Positions 18,910 through 28,258 are shown, counted from the first letter of the stretch. The stretch is 64,000 nt of DNA from Idiomarina zobellii (GCF_900100855.1 NZ_FNCB01000002.1:62001-126000), one strand, 5' to 3'. A program made the numbers and translations. Notes: generated by a model from the letters alone, not told the origin.

Positions 18910-21126
18910 ATGATGTTTATTCAGGGGTCGCGGCAAGCCGTTATCGCGGCAGTTGTGGGGGTGGCAGTCACTCTCACAGCATTTTTCTATCTGCGATACA
19001 CTGAAAACGAAAAAGCACATGAGGCTTTGGAAGCTGAGGCTTATAGCCTGCAGCGCGATATCCGCCAAAGTCTTGTGTCACACCTATTCGTTGCAGAGTT
19101 ACTTGCGCGGGAGTGGGAACGCAGCGAAATAAGCTTAAACTCTCGCCGCGACTCAGACGCCGACATTGTCACGCTTTATTACCCCAACGTGCAAAACGTG
19201 GTTTGGCTGGATGCCACCCAAAAAATACAGTTTTTGTATCCTAAAAATCAGAAAAATGAACTCATAGGAACACCGTTTTCTGACAGTCCGTTGCGCGCGC
19301 AACTAGGTCAGTCTCAAAACAACCGTCATGCGATGATGGGGCCCGCTGGAAACCTTGGTCGCCTCAGTAGCGATATTGCCATTTTTGTTCGCGTTCAGCG
19401 TTCTGATACTCCGGGCTTTATCGGCTTTGTTATCAGCCTTCAAAGTATGTTCAACAATGTCATTCGCACCAATATCAGCGAAGGTTTTCAGGTTAGCATT
19501 AGTAATGGCACTGGCATACTTTATGAATTTGCCGGAGACTCATCTTTAAAAGCGGAGTGGACACACAACCGCCGCTTACAGCTTGTCGGAAACAGCTGGG
19601 AGTTAGCTGTTTGGCCAACTGCTGAACACATGAGTGATCTTAGAGGCTCAGTTTCTACTGCGGTTTTAATGGCCGGGTTATTCATTACTGCGGCTCTTAC
19701 TTTTGTACTTTATATTCTCGGTCAAAGTCGCTTCAAAGCGCAGCAACTCGCTGACGCTAACATTGAGCTATACAGCGAAATAGATGAGCGCGAACGAGTT
19801 GAAAAACAAATGGCTTATTTGGCTGAGCACGATGCGCTCACCGGCCTTATTAACCGCAATGCGTTAAAACGTATTTTGGGTGAATGGCTTGAGAAAAGTG
19901 ATGCTAAAAACAACTCTGCCCTGCTGTTTATCGACCTCGACCGCTTTAAAGAAGTGAACGATGCTCTGGGACACACTGTAGGCGATGAACTGCTCAGGCG
20001 TGTTGCTCGCCGTATTAATAAACTGGCGCCTAACAGCAGCCAACTCGCTCGTGTTGGCGGTGATGAATTCTTGCTCGCAATTGAGTGCACAGAAAAGCGA
20101 CAGCAAGTCGTTACCCTGGCAGAACGCTTATTGCAGGCGTTAGATGCGCACTTCTTTGTTGATGTTTATGAGCTCTTCATAAGCGCTTCGATTGGCATCA
20201 CCTTTGCTGAAGACGCCGACTTCAACGCTGAATACTTTATTCGTAACGCTGATACCGCACTTTATCAAGCAAAAGAACAAGGTCGTAACACCTATAAAAT
20301 ATACGACAAAGCCATACACAAGGACTTAACCAAAAAACTAGAACTGGTTAAACGCCTGAGACATGCCGTAAATAAGCAGCAGCTCACCGTTTACTATCAA
20401 CCGAAAGTTGAGTTAAGTAGCCGCCGTATCACAGGCTTTGAAGCCTTGGTTCGCTGGGTCGACGAAGATGGCTCTATTATTCCGCCAGACCAATTCATTC
20501 CACTGGCTGAAGATACCGGCTTAATTATTCCTATTTCTGAATACGTTATGCGCGAGTCCTTCTTGCAGCTAAAGCAGTGGCATGAGCTTGGTTTTACCGA
20601 ATTAAGTATTGCTATCAACATTTCGGGTAAGCAATTGCATTTGCCGGACTTTGCCGACGATGTCATTGAAAAAGTTAACGAAGCCAAAGTACCACCGAGT
20701 AAAGTCGAACTGGAGCTTACCGAACAAGTCTTTATTGAAAACATACAGTCGCACACAAGATTCATGCATTCCGTGCGCGAGTACGGTATGTCCTTAGCCA
20801 TTGATGACTTTGGTGTAGGTTACTCGTCACTTTCTTATTTGAAGAATTTCCCGGTAACGTCGCTGAAAATTGACCGTTCATTCGTGAAAGACTTACCAGA
20901 TAATGAAGATGATGCGACAATTACTCAAACAATTATAAGTTTAGCGCGCAACCTAAATATCCAGTTGGTTGCTGAAGGTATTGAAACAGAAGAGCAAGTT
21001 GAATTTCTGCTGTATAGAGAGTGTGCAACGGGACAAGGTTTCTTATTCAGTAAGCCGGTTCCAGCGCAACAAGTCACTCAATTATTACAGCAGTACAACG
21101 GGCTAATACCAATACAAATAGCCTGA
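18910..21126 (+). CDS. Membrane GGDEF-EAL cyclic di-GMP protein
   Basis: A 738-residue protein with a membrane helix at 10-28, a periplasmic domain of about 215 residues, a second helix at 247-270, then GGDEF and EAL domains. The GGDEF motif (382-386) is intact and lacks an RxxD inhibitory site just upstream. EAL is at 510-512, and the further phosphodiesterase motifs ELTEQ, IDDFGVGYSSLSYL and AEGIE are present, so phosphodiesterase activity is likely. It begins three bases after aacS and ends five bases before the ETF-QO gene, which places it inside the leucine operon. The ligand of the periplasmic domain is unknown. Confidence 0.9.
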   Translation: MMFIQGSRQAVIAAVVGVAVTLTAFFYLRYTENEKAHEALEAEAYSLQRDIRQSLVSHLFVAELLAREWERSEISLNSRRDSDADIVTLYYPNVQNVVWLDATQKIQFLYPKNQKNELIGTPFSDSPLRAQLGQSQNNRHAMMGPAGNLGRLSSDIAIFVRVQRSDTPGFIGFVISLQSMFNNVIRTNISEGFQVSISNGTGILYEFAGDSSLKAEWTHNRRLQLVGNSWELAVWPTAEHMSDLRGSVSTAVLMAGLFITAALTFVLYILGQSRFKAQQLADANIELYSEIDERERVEKQMAYLAEHDALTGLINRNALKRILGEWLEKSDAKNNSALLFIDLDRFKEVNDALGHTVGDELLRRVARRINKLAPNSSQLARVGGDEFLLAIECTEKRQQVVTLAERLLQALDAHFFVDVYELFISASIGITFAEDADFNAEYFIRNADTALYQAKEQGRNTYKIYDKAIHKDLTKKLELVKRLRHAVNKQQLTVYYQPKVELSSRRITGFEALVRWVDEDGSIIPPDQFIPLAEDTGLIIPISEYVMRESFLQLKQWHELGFTELSIAINISGKQLHLPDFADDVIEKVNEAKVPPSKVELELTEQVFIENIQSHTRFMHSVREYGMSLAIDDFGVGYSSLSYLKNFPVTSLKIDRSFVKDLPDNEDDATITQTIISLARNLNIQLVAEGIETEEQVEFLLYRECATGQGFLFSKPVPAQQVTQLLQQYNGLIPIQIA

Positions 21127-21143
21127 ATAAAGTGGAGGTTCAC

Positions 21144-22790
21144 GTGGAACGCGAAAGCATGGAATTTGATGTCGTCATTGTTGGTGCAGGTCCTGCGGGC
21201 TTAGCAACTGCGTGTCGACTCGGTCAGCTGGCTCAAGAGAACGAGCAAGAGCTGATGATTTGTGTCGTTGAAAAAGGTGCTGATATTGGTGCCCATATCT
21301 TATCGGGTGCAGTATTTGAGCCTCGTGCATTAAATGAATTATTCCCAGACTGGAAAGATCGCGGAGCCCCACTTAACACAGAGGTTACCGGTGACGATAT
21401 TCTGTTACTAAAAGACAAAGAAAACTTCAGTCGCTTACCCAACTTTTCGGTTCCTAAAACCTTTCACAATAAAGGTAACTATATTGCCAGCATGGGCAAC
21501 CTGTGTCGCTGGATGGCTGAGCAAGCAGAACAGCTAGGCATTGAAATTTTCCCCGGCTTCTCAGCGGCCGAGCTACTTTACAACGAAGACGGTTCAGTAG
21601 CAGGCGTACAAACCGGTGATATGGGTGTCGCCAAAGACGGTAGTGAAAAAGACGGTTATATGCCCGGCATGGAGTTGCGAGCAAAATATACCGTATTTGC
21701 TGAAGGTTGCCGCGGACACTTGGGCAAGCAACTGATTAGCCAATTCGAACTGGACAAAGACGCCACACCACAACACTACGGCCTTGGCTTTAAAGAAATA
21801 TGGGATATTCCCAAAGAGTTACATGAGCCGGGTAAAGTGGTTCATACCGCGGGCTGGCCTTTAGAAGGCAATGCCAACGGTGGTGGTTACCTTTATCACG
21901 CAGAAGACGGTCAGGTGTACCTGGGGCTTATTGTCGACCTGAACTATGAAAATCCATACATGAACCCTTTCCAGGAGTTTCAGCGTTTCAAAACCCACCC
22001 TGCCATTAAACAAATTATTGAAAATGGCAAACGTGTTTCTTATGGCGCTCGGGCTATTGCTAAAGGCGGTTATTACTCATTACCGAAAATGACCTTCCCC
22101 GGCGGATTAATCGTTGGCTGTAATGCGGGCACATTGAACTTCTCTAAAATTAAGGGCAACCATACGGCAATGAAGTCTGGCATGATTGCCGCTGAAACGC
22201 TTTTTGACGAACTAAAAGCCGGTAACGCAAACACTGAGGCGAAGCAATACACCGAACGTTTTGAATCGTCGTGGGTGTACGACGAGCTTTATCGTTCACG
22301 AAACTTCGGTGGCGCGGTTCATAAGCTCGGTACAATGCTTGGTGGCGCCTATAATATGGTTGACCAGAATTGGTTTGGCGGAAAACTACCGTTTAAATTT
22401 AAAGAGTGGACACCAGACTATAAAGCAACAGGTAAAGCCGATAACTTTAAGCCTATTGAGTATCCTAAAGCTGACAATAAACTCACCTTTGATCGTCTGT
22501 CTTCAGTATTTTTATCTAATACGAATCATGCGGAAGATCAGCCATGTCATCTAAAACTCAAAGATGACGATATTCCGCTTAAGGTTAATTTACCGGAATA
22601 CGCTGAGCCAGCGCAACGTTATTGCCCGGCCGGAGTTTATGAAGTTGTTGAGGAAGACGGAAAGCAAGTTTTCCAAATAAATGCTCAAAACTGCATACAT
22701 TGTAAAACCTGTGACATTAAAGACCCCAGTCAAAATATTACCTGGGTGGTTCCAGAAGGTGGCGGCGGCCCAACTTACCCTAATATGTAA
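21144..22790 (+). CDS. Electron transfer flavoprotein-ubiquinone oxidoreductase
   Basis: A 548-residue flavoprotein that passes electrons from ETF to ubiquinone. VVIVGAGPAGLATACRL is the FAD-binding motif near the N terminus; the C terminus carries the 4Fe-4S ligands in RYCPAG and NCIHCKTCDIKDP. I start it at the GTG at 21144, which has GGAGG five bases upstream; a GTG at 21132 in the same frame would include that site. Its place at the end of the liu operon couples the acyl-CoA dehydrogenases to the respiratory chain. A terminator follows. Confidence 0.93.
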   Translation: MERESMEFDVVIVGAGPAGLATACRLGQLAQENEQELMICVVEKGADIGAHILSGAVFEPRALNELFPDWKDRGAPLNTEVTGDDILLLKDKENFSRLPNFSVPKTFHNKGNYIASMGNLCRWMAEQAEQLGIEIFPGFSAAELLYNEDGSVAGVQTGDMGVAKDGSEKDGYMPGMELRAKYTVFAEGCRGHLGKQLISQFELDKDATPQHYGLGFKEIWDIPKELHEPGKVVHTAGWPLEGNANGGGYLYHAEDGQVYLGLIVDLNYENPYMNPFQEFQRFKTHPAIKQIIENGKRVSYGARAIAKGGYYSLPKMTFPGGLIVGCNAGTLNFSKIKGNHTAMKSGMIAAETLFDELKAGNANTEAKQYTERFESSWVYDELYRSRNFGGAVHKLGTMLGGAYNMVDQNWFGGKLPFKFKEWTPDYKATGKADNFKPIEYPKADNKLTFDRLSSVFLSNTNHAEDQPCHLKLKDDDIPLKVNLPEYAEPAQRYCPAGVYEVVEEDGKQVFQINAQNCIHCKTCDIKDPSQNITWVVPEGGGGPTYPNM

Positions 22791-22814
22791 TTGTTTTGTA
22801 AAGGCACCAGATAG

Positions 22815-22856
22815 AAACACCCAGGCATGCTATATGTCTGGGTGTTTTATTTTTTA
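22815..22856 (+). terminator. Rho-independent terminator of the liu operon
   Basis: AAACACCCAG (22815-22824) pairs perfectly with CTGGGTGTTT (22838-22847), a 10-bp stem with a 13-base loop, followed by a T-rich tail. It lies 25 bases after the ETF-QO stop codon. Confidence 0.85.
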
Positions 22857-22920
22857 TGGCTTGTAGAAACAAATTTTCTGAACTAAACCTAATACAAAGA
22901 AATGCAATGAGGTGACTTTT

Positions 22921-23376
22921 ATGAAACACATCAATTTAGGAATAACATCACTCGTGGCTGCTTTATTAATCTTCAACGGAGCGGCTTTTGCTCAGCAAAA
23001 GTCTGAAGAAGCAAAAGAAATGAAGCAGGACAAGAAAGAGATGAAAGCTGACATGGAAGCAATGAAGGAAGAGCGCAAAGCCGAGATGGAAGCTATGCGC
23101 GAAGAGCACAAGGCTGAGATGATGCAGCGTAAGGAAGAGCATAAAGCCGAAATGCAAGAACGCAAGGAAGAACGGAAATATGAGAAAGAAGAACATAAAT
23201 TAGAAAAGGAAAAAAGAAAGCACGATAAAAAAGACAGAAAAGAAAAGTGGAAAGCTGAAAAAGAAAAGCGCAAAGCCGAAATGAAAGAGAAGCGTCAGTC
23301 TCTGAAAGATAAAAAAGACGACTCTGACGATGACTCTGATGACGATGACAACAACGACGGCAATAATATCTCTTAA
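22921..23376 (+). CDS. Exported highly charged coiled-coil protein, unknown function
   Basis: A 151-residue protein that I do not recognise. A signal peptide (residues 1-25, ending NGAAFA) is followed by about 105 residues that are almost entirely Lys, Glu, Arg, Met and Ala, with repeated units of the type EEHKAEM and EERKAEM, which should form one long helix or coiled coil. The tail is a run of Asp and Ser followed by Asn. The ATG at 22921 has GAGGTG six bases upstream; an upstream in-frame GTG at 22912 overlaps that site and is unlikely. It stands alone between two terminators. Similar charged periplasmic proteins are sometimes envelope-stress or metal related, but nothing here shows it. 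Confidence 0.75.
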   Translation: MKHINLGITSLVAALLIFNGAAFAQQKSEEAKEMKQDKKEMKADMEAMKEERKAEMEAMREEHKAEMMQRKEEHKAEMQERKEERKYEKEEHKLEKEKRKHDKKDRKEKWKAEKEKRKAEMKEKRQSLKDKKDDSDDDSDDDDNNDGNNIS

Positions 23377-23396
23377 GCAACACAGATATTAAATAG

Positions 23397-23431
23397 AGAA
23401 AAAGAGCGACTATCGCTCTTTTTCTGTTTTT
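23397..23431 (+). terminator. Rho-independent terminator
   Basis: AGAAAAAGAGCGA (23397-23409) pairs perfectly with TCGCTCTTTTTCT (23413-23425) around a three-base loop, a 13-bp stem ending in a T-rich tail. It ends the single-gene unit of the charged coiled-coil protein. Confidence 0.88.
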
Positions 23432-23443
23432 AGCCGTATTTTA

Positions 23444-23472
23444 TTGCTGTTATTTTAATCAAGCGTTATTAT
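23444..23472 (+). promoter_or_regulatory. Sigma-70-like promoter of the H-NS gene
   Basis: TTGCTG (23444-23449) and TATTAT (23467-23472) are separated by 17 bases and lie about 37 bases before the H-NS start codon, in an AT-rich stretch between the upstream terminator and the gene. This is a pattern match only. Confidence 0.45.
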
Positions 23473-23508
23473 TCCCAGCAATTAAATATAGGAATTAGGG
23501 AAATTAAT

Positions 23509-23922
23509 ATGAGTGAGTTTTTAAATATTATTCGTCACGAAAGACGTTTAAAGTCGGCATTAAAGTCTCTTTCAATTGAAGAGTTAGAATCAATAAAAGA
23601 AAAGTTCGATTCGGTTGTCGCAAAACGCAGAGAAGAAGAAGCCGAAAAGCTTCGTGAACAACAAGAGAAAGCGAAAAAAATAAAAGAGTTTAAAGCAGCA
23701 ATGGCCGATGCTGGTATTGAACTATCGGATATTCTCGAACAAGAACTGGGTGGCGAGCCTATCGTTAAAACCACGAAGAAACGCGCGCCCAAGCCTCCTA
23801 AATACGAATACACTGACGACGAAGGTAATCGGCAAACCTGGACTGGCCAAGGCAGAATGCCTAAGCCAATGAAAACAGCTTTAGATAACGGTAAGCCGTT
23901 AGAGTCTTTCCTAATTAAGTAG
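23509..23922 (+). CDS. hns: H-NS family nucleoid-associated protein
   Basis: A 137-residue protein with the H-NS layout. Residues 1-65 are helical and charged, for dimerisation; a basic linker (KTTKKRAPKPPK, about 90-101) follows; the C-terminal DNA-binding domain starts at YTDDEGNRQTWTGQGRMP and holds the TWTGQGR core that enters AT-rich minor grooves. It ends LESFLIK like E. coli H-NS and StpA. It would silence AT-rich or foreign genes. It is a single-gene unit with its own promoter. Whether it is the main H-NS or a paralogue cannot be told from the window. Confidence 0.92.
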   Translation: MSEFLNIIRHERRLKSALKSLSIEELESIKEKFDSVVAKRREEEAEKLREQQEKAKKIKEFKAAMADAGIELSDILEQELGGEPIVKTTKKRAPKPPKYEYTDDEGNRQTWTGQGRMPKPMKTALDNGKPLESFLIK

Positions 23923-23989
23923 CGCTTTTTGTTGAACAAACTCTAAAGCTTGATTAGGCTATAAAAAAACAAAAACGCAAGGACACAAA

Positions 23990-24352
23990 TTGCGCTTTCC
24001 ATTATTTATAGCTTTACCATTACTAACACTGACGGGCTGCTCGATACTTCCGGGCGGCTCAAGTTCGCCTATGAATTGGTCATCACACTCTGCTGACATT
24101 TACCGTCAAGGCAACTTACCAAGCTCTAACTATGAGGTTATCAGTGTTGTTAATGGTGAAAGCTGCCAGCGAGAATATAAAGCGGCCCCTGCGTCAGAGT
24201 CAGACGCTTTAAAGGCCTTAAGAGCAGATGCGGCTCGCTTTGAAGCCGATGCTGTTATTGAAACTCAATGCTTTAATTTAAAACCCGACGCAGACTCCAT
24301 TTGCTATAGCGAAGTCAGTTGCGTCGGGCGAGCCATTCAGTGGGTCGACTAA
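23990..24352 (+). CDS. rcsF: RcsF-like outer-membrane lipoprotein
   Basis: A 120-residue lipoprotein. The signal peptide ends in the lipobox LTGC, with the lipidated cysteine near residue 17. The mature part keeps the RcsF cysteine pattern, GESCQ, then QCFN and ICYSEVSCVGRA, which form two disulfides in E. coli RcsF. The start codon is TTG at 23990 with AAGGA six bases upstream. rcsF, trmO and proS are neighbours in E. coli too, which strengthens the call. RcsF senses envelope damage and signals to the Rcs phosphorelay; no other Rcs gene is in this window. Confidence 0.8.
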   Translation: MRFPLFIALPLLTLTGCSILPGGSSSPMNWSSHSADIYRQGNLPSSNYEVISVVNGESCQREYKAAPASESDALKALRADAARFEADAVIETQCFNLKPDADSICYSEVSCVGRAIQWVD

Positions 24353-24356
24353 GCGC

Positions 24357-24995
24357 TTAGTTACTCAATTTACTCAAGCGCACGTCACCCACACCTACTT
24401 CTACATCAACACGAACTGACCCTGTGCCTTCATAGGTAGACTCTGAAGTTACCATCATGCGCTCGTTATTGCTGTTATCAAAATTATCCAAACGAGTATC
24501 GCCGACACCAACTGACGCCGTTACCTCTTTGTAGTCTCCAGCGGCCAAATCTAAATCCAGGTCTCCTACGCCGAGCTCAATATCGCTGTTAATAAAAGGC
24601 AATACTCCGCTGATTTCACCAACGCCTAACTCTAAGTCCAGATGGTTAACTTTCGGAACTCTAATGACCCAATGCTGAACCATATCGTCCGCCGGTGTTG
24701 CCGATACTACGAGTTTATTTCCTTTTCTTTCGCCTTTTATTAAAACGGCATCAATATCGCCGCCACTGGTAAACCAACTGTCTCCGTCTGATTCAACTCG
24801 CAACTCTATTTCTACTGCGTCATTGTCTGACGGCCTTAGTTCAACTGTCCCAACCGTTGCTTCCAAATGAATCTCTGTTTCTAAGTCAACAATATAACTC
24901 TCGGTTAATTCCTTTTCTTTTGCAAAAGCCGCTGTACTTAGGGTCACCAAACCAATAAAGGCCAGTGTTAACGGCCAAATTTTATGCTTCATCAT
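24357..24995 (-). CDS. Exported DUF4097-like beta-repeat protein
   Basis: About 212 residues with a signal peptide (MMKHKIWPLTLAFIG through TAAFA). The mature part is a chain of short beta strands with at least four repeats of the type GVGEISG, GVGDLDL, GVGDTRL and GVGDVRL, as in the DUF4097/adhesin-like beta-solenoid proteins. Function is unknown. I start it at the ATG at 24995 (a second ATG follows at once); AAGGA lies eight bases upstream. An ATG at 25028 in frame would put a charged stretch before the signal peptide. It is inserted between rcsF and trmO and is convergent with rcsF by four bases. Confidence 0.7.
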   Translation of the reverse strand: MMKHKIWPLTLAFIGLVTLSTAAFAKEKELTESYIVDLETEIHLEATVGTVELRPSDNDAVEIELRVESDGDSWFTSGGDIDAVLIKGERKGNKLVVSATPADDMVQHWVIRVPKVNHLDLELGVGEISGVLPFINSDIELGVGDLDLDLAAGDYKEVTASVGVGDTRLDNFDNSNNERMMVTSESTYEGTGSVRVDVEVGVGDVRLSKLSN

Positions 24996-25194
24996 TTTGC
25001 TTTTCCTTTTTTGATAGCACCAGTTCATGATTAGTCAGTAATAACCTCAAATGGTTACGGTTAGACAGCAATCAGCGTGCCAAAATAATTACTCTTTAAA
25101 TTTCAAATAGTTAAAAAACTAACAAATCTCAGGTTAGGCAAAATCGCAATAATGTGGTCAAATTGGCTATTATCGCCAGGTAAAAGTGTGAACC

Positions 25195-25899
25195 ATGAAA
25201 AGCCAACAAAAACTGACACCTATCGCATATATCAAAACGCCCTACCCTGAGAAATTCAGCGTGCCCAGACAAAGCCGGCTTACGCCTAACGTTTATGCGA
25301 CAGTTGAGTTAGCTGGCGATTATGATCATGCCCAGGCAATAAAAGGCATTGAGCAATTCTCACACCTGTGGCTTGTTTTTGAGTTTCACCAACATTCAGA
25401 CTGGCAGGAAAAAGTGCGTCCACCGAGACTGGGAGGCAATGAATCTGTCGGTGTTTTCGCATCACGAGCCCCTTTTCGCCCCAACCAGTTGGGTCTGTCT
25501 GTCGTCGAGCTTATTGGCGTTGAAACAACGCCCTGCGTGTGCTTAAAAGTGCGTGGTGCCGATATTGTCGACGGCACGCCCATAGTCGACATTAAACCTT
25601 ACATACCTTATGTCGACGCCATAGAGGATGCTAAAGGAGGTTTTGCCGATAATCAGCCAGAGCAACTTAGCGTTGAGTTTTCACAAGAAGCTGCGCGGCA
25701 ATTAGAGCAACTGTCCGGCCGGAATAAAGAACTACGCGAAGCCATTATTGACGTACTGCAGCAAGACCCCCGCCCTGCCTACCATAAGGCGAAAGCTGCC
25801 AGGAGAATCTACGGAACTGCGCTTTTTGACTATAATATTCGCTGGTACGTTGAAGAAAATACGGTTTTTGTGGAAGAAATTGCACAAAATACTCTGTAA
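25195..25899 (+). CDS. trmO: tRNA (adenine(37)-N6)-methyltransferase TrmO
   Basis: A 234-residue protein, close to the 235 residues of E. coli TrmO (YaeB/TsaA). It methylates N6-threonylcarbamoyladenosine at position 37 of threonine tRNAs. The conserved start PIAYIKTPYPEKFSVPRQ, the SAM-binding FASRAPFRPNQLG and the segment DIKPYIPYVD are present. It lies upstream of proS in the same direction, as in E. coli. An intergenic region of 199 bases upstream should carry its promoter, but I see no clear elements there. Confidence 0.92.
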   Translation: MKSQQKLTPIAYIKTPYPEKFSVPRQSRLTPNVYATVELAGDYDHAQAIKGIEQFSHLWLVFEFHQHSDWQEKVRPPRLGGNESVGVFASRAPFRPNQLGLSVVELIGVETTPCVCLKVRGADIVDGTPIVDIKPYIPYVDAIEDAKGGFADNQPEQLSVEFSQEAARQLEQLSGRNKELREAIIDVLQQDPRPAYHKAKAARRIYGTALFDYNIRWYVEENTVFVEEIAQNTL

Positions 25900-25979
25900 A
25901 AGACTTTTGACCTTCAACAGACACTGCTAAACTTCGCCCTAATTTTTGACCACTACAACTTGCAGAGAATTGCCAGACT

Positions 25980-27686
25980 ATGCGCAGTAGCCAATATTTA
26001 TTATCAACGCTAAAAGAAACTCCGTCTGACGCTGAAATTGTGAGCCACAAGTTGATGCTTAGAGCCGGTATGATACGAAAAGTCGCTGCCGGGCTTTATA
26101 ACTGGACACCAACAGGCTTGCGCGTTTTACGTAAAGTTGAAGCGGTTGTTCGCGAAGAAATGGAAGCCATTAATGCGTTAGAAATACTAATGCCAATGGT
26201 TCAGCCTGCTGATCTCTGGCAAGAGTCTGGTCGTTGGGATGACTACGGCCCTGAGCTACTGCGCCTTAAAGACCGTAACCAACGTGACTTTTTACTGGGC
26301 CCAACTCATGAAGAAATCATCAGTGAATTGGTGCGCAAAGAAGTCAGCAGTTACAAGCAACTGCCGTTGACTCTGTTCCAAATACAAACAAAGTTCCGTG
26401 ACGAAATTCGACCTCGCTTTGGGGTTATGCGTGCGCGTGAATTCATCATGAAAGACGCGTACTCGTTCCACTTAAGTCAGGAGTCGCTGCAAGCAACTTA
26501 TGACGCTATGTACCAAGCGTATAGCCGTATATTCGAGCGCTTAGGTTTAGATTTCCGTCCAGTTATTGCCGATACTGGTTCTATTGGTGGTAATAGCTCT
26601 CACGAGTTTCACGTGTTAGCAAGCTCGGGCGAAGACGCTATCGCCTTCTCGGACGGTTCAGACTACGCTGCAAACGTGGAAATGGCAGAAGCTTTGGCGC
26701 CAGCAGGCGAACGCCCTGCAGCAACTCAAGACATGGCTAAACACGAAGTGCACGGCGATGAATTAGCCGCTGTGTTGCAACCTCTGTCAGTCGAGAGCCA
26801 GCAAGCCGTTAAGTCCATCATTGTTAAAGCGTCTGACGAAATTGACGCCGAGTACGTTCAATTAGTATTGCGCGCGGACCATGAATTCAACAGTGTGAAA
26901 GCAGAAAAACTACCTCAGATAGCAACCCCCATAGAAGTGTTAACTCAAACCGAGAAAGCAACGGGTGTAGAAGCTGCCTTCGTTGGAGTGGTAGCTAGCA
27001 AGCTACCACTGCTAGTCGACAGAAGTGCCGCACAGCTGGCGGACTTTGCCTGTGGAGCCAACGAAAATGGCCAGTGGTTAACCGGCGTCAACTGGGAACG
27101 CGATGTTAGTGATTTTGATGTCGTTGATATCCGGAACGTGGTTGAAGGCGACCCCAGCCCGTGTGGCAAAGGCACGTTGAAAATTGCGCGCGGTATAGAA
27201 GTTGGCCATATTTTCCAGTTAGGCAAAAAATACAGCGATGCAATGAAAGTCGGTGTGTTGTCTGAAACAGGCAAGCACGAAACTCTGACCATGGGTTGTT
27301 ACGGTATTGGTGTTTCGCGAATTGTTGCTGCGGCTATTGAGCAACATAACGATGACCGAGGCATTCGCTGGCCAGACGCATTAGCGCCGTTCCAGGTTGC
27401 TATTGTGCCAATGAACATGCACAAATCTGCACGCGTTCAGGCGGCCGCTGAGAAGCTTTACGAAGAATTAAAGTCTAAAGGCGTCGATGTATTATTTGAT
27501 GACCGTAAAGAGCGCCCTGGGGTCATGTTTACCGACATGGAGCTTATTGGCGTACCCCATCAAGTCGTTGTTGGTGAGCGTAACCTTGATGAAAACCAGG
27601 TTGAATACCAGTCACGAGCCGGTGGCGAGAAGCAAAAAATCGATCTTGATCAGTGCGTTGACTTCGTCCTTAAGCAATTCGCTTAG
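25980..27686 (+). CDS. proS: Prolyl-tRNA synthetase
   Basis: A 568-residue class II aminoacyl-tRNA synthetase that charges proline tRNA. Motif 2 includes [17 protein letters not shown], the GPTHEE segment is typical of ProRS, and motif 3 is GCYGIGVSR. Residues about 225-400 form the inserted YbaK-like editing domain seen in bacterial-type ProRS, and the C-terminal anticodon-binding domain is complete. The length matches the E. coli enzyme (572). A strong terminator follows. Confidence 0.96.
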   Translation: MRSSQYLLSTLKETPSDAEIVSHKLMLRAGMIRKVAAGLYNWTPTGLRVLRKVEAVVREEMEAINALEILMPMVQPADLWQESGRWDDYGPELLRLKDRNQRDFLLGPTHEEIISELVRKEVSSYKQLPLTLFQIQTKFRDEIRPRFGVMRAREFIMKDAYSFHLSQESLQATYDAMYQAYSRIFERLGLDFRPVIADTGSIGGNSSHEFHVLASSGEDAIAFSDGSDYAANVEMAEALAPAGERPAATQDMAKHEVHGDELAAVLQPLSVESQQAVKSIIVKASDEIDAEYVQLVLRADHEFNSVKAEKLPQIATPIEVLTQTEKATGVEAAFVGVVASKLPLLVDRSAAQLADFACGANENGQWLTGVNWERDVSDFDVVDIRNVVEGDPSPCGKGTLKIARGIEVGHIFQLGKKYSDAMKVGVLSETGKHETLTMGCYGIGVSRIVAAAIEQHNDDRGIRWPDALAPFQVAIVPMNMHKSARVQAAAEKLYEELKSKGVDVLFDDRKERPGVMFTDMELIGVPHQVVVGERNLDENQVEYQSRAGGEKQKIDLDQCVDFVLKQFA

Positions 27687-27710
27687 TTTCGACCACAAGC
27701 TCCTGACACT

Positions 27711-27742
27711 AAAAAGGCCTGATTCAATCAGGCCTTTTTGTT
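27711..27742. terminator. Bidirectional rho-independent terminator between proS and gpt
   Basis: AAAAAGGCCTGA (27711-27722) pairs with TCAGGCCTTTTT (27728-27739), a 12-bp perfect stem with a five-base loop. It carries A and T runs on the two flanks, so it can stop transcription from both convergent genes. Confidence 0.9.
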
Positions 27743-27765
27743 TCTTAACGATTTATAAACGCTAA

Positions 27766-28251
27766 TTAAGATTCTTGCCCTGCCAATGGCTCAACATAGT
27801 GCAGGTGCATATCCCACGGGAAGTGAATCCAGGTATCTTGCTCTAAGTCCGCAACAAAGTCGTCGACTAAGTCCATGCCGGCTGGTTTTGCATAAACGGT
27901 AACGAACTTGGCTTTTGGCAAGCGATCACGCAGGAACTTCAATGTGTTGCCGGTATCGACAAGGTCATCAACAACCAGGAAGCCTTCACCGTCCCCTGTG
28001 GCTGTAACGTCTTTCAATAGTTGCAAGTCGTCACGCTGTTCGTCATGGTCGTACGAGCTGACAGCAACACAGTCAACCACACGAATATTCAATTCACGAG
28101 CCACAATAGCGGCCGGAACCAAACCACCACGGCTTACCGCGATAATGCCTTTATACTGTTCAGCTGGCAATTGCCGACGCGCTAACTCGCGTGTCGCGCG
28201 GTGCAATTCTTCCCAAGAAACAAAAAATTCGCGATTTGAATGCCATCCCAT
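27766..28251 (-). CDS. gpt: Xanthine-guanine phosphoribosyltransferase
   Basis: A 161-residue purine salvage enzyme that converts guanine and xanthine to GMP and XMP. The PRPP-binding loop is [12 protein letters not shown] near residue 93, and the VSRGGLVPA loop near residue 40 is typical of Gpt. The start [18 protein letters not shown] aligns with E. coli Gpt. It lies seven bases after the purine permease gene on the same strand, forming an uptake-and-salvage pair. Confidence 0.93.
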   Translation of the reverse strand: MGWHSNREFFVSWEELHRATRELARRQLPAEQYKGIIAVSRGGLVPAAIVARELNIRVVDCVAVSSYDHDEQRDDLQLLKDVTATGDGEGFLVVDDLVDTGNTLKFLRDRLPKAKFVTVYAKPAGMDLVDDFVADLEQDTWIHFPWDMHLHYVEPLAGQES

Positions 28252-28258
28252 AATGTTA

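Noticed and set aside
22992-23273. Minus-strand open frames opposite the charged coiled-coil gene
   Set aside because: The repetitive AAG/GAA codons keep several antisense frames open; the products are Ser/Phe/Leu low-complexity strings.
23535-23939. 134-residue minus-strand frame opposite hns
   Set aside because: Antisense shadow of the H-NS gene with no supporting signal.
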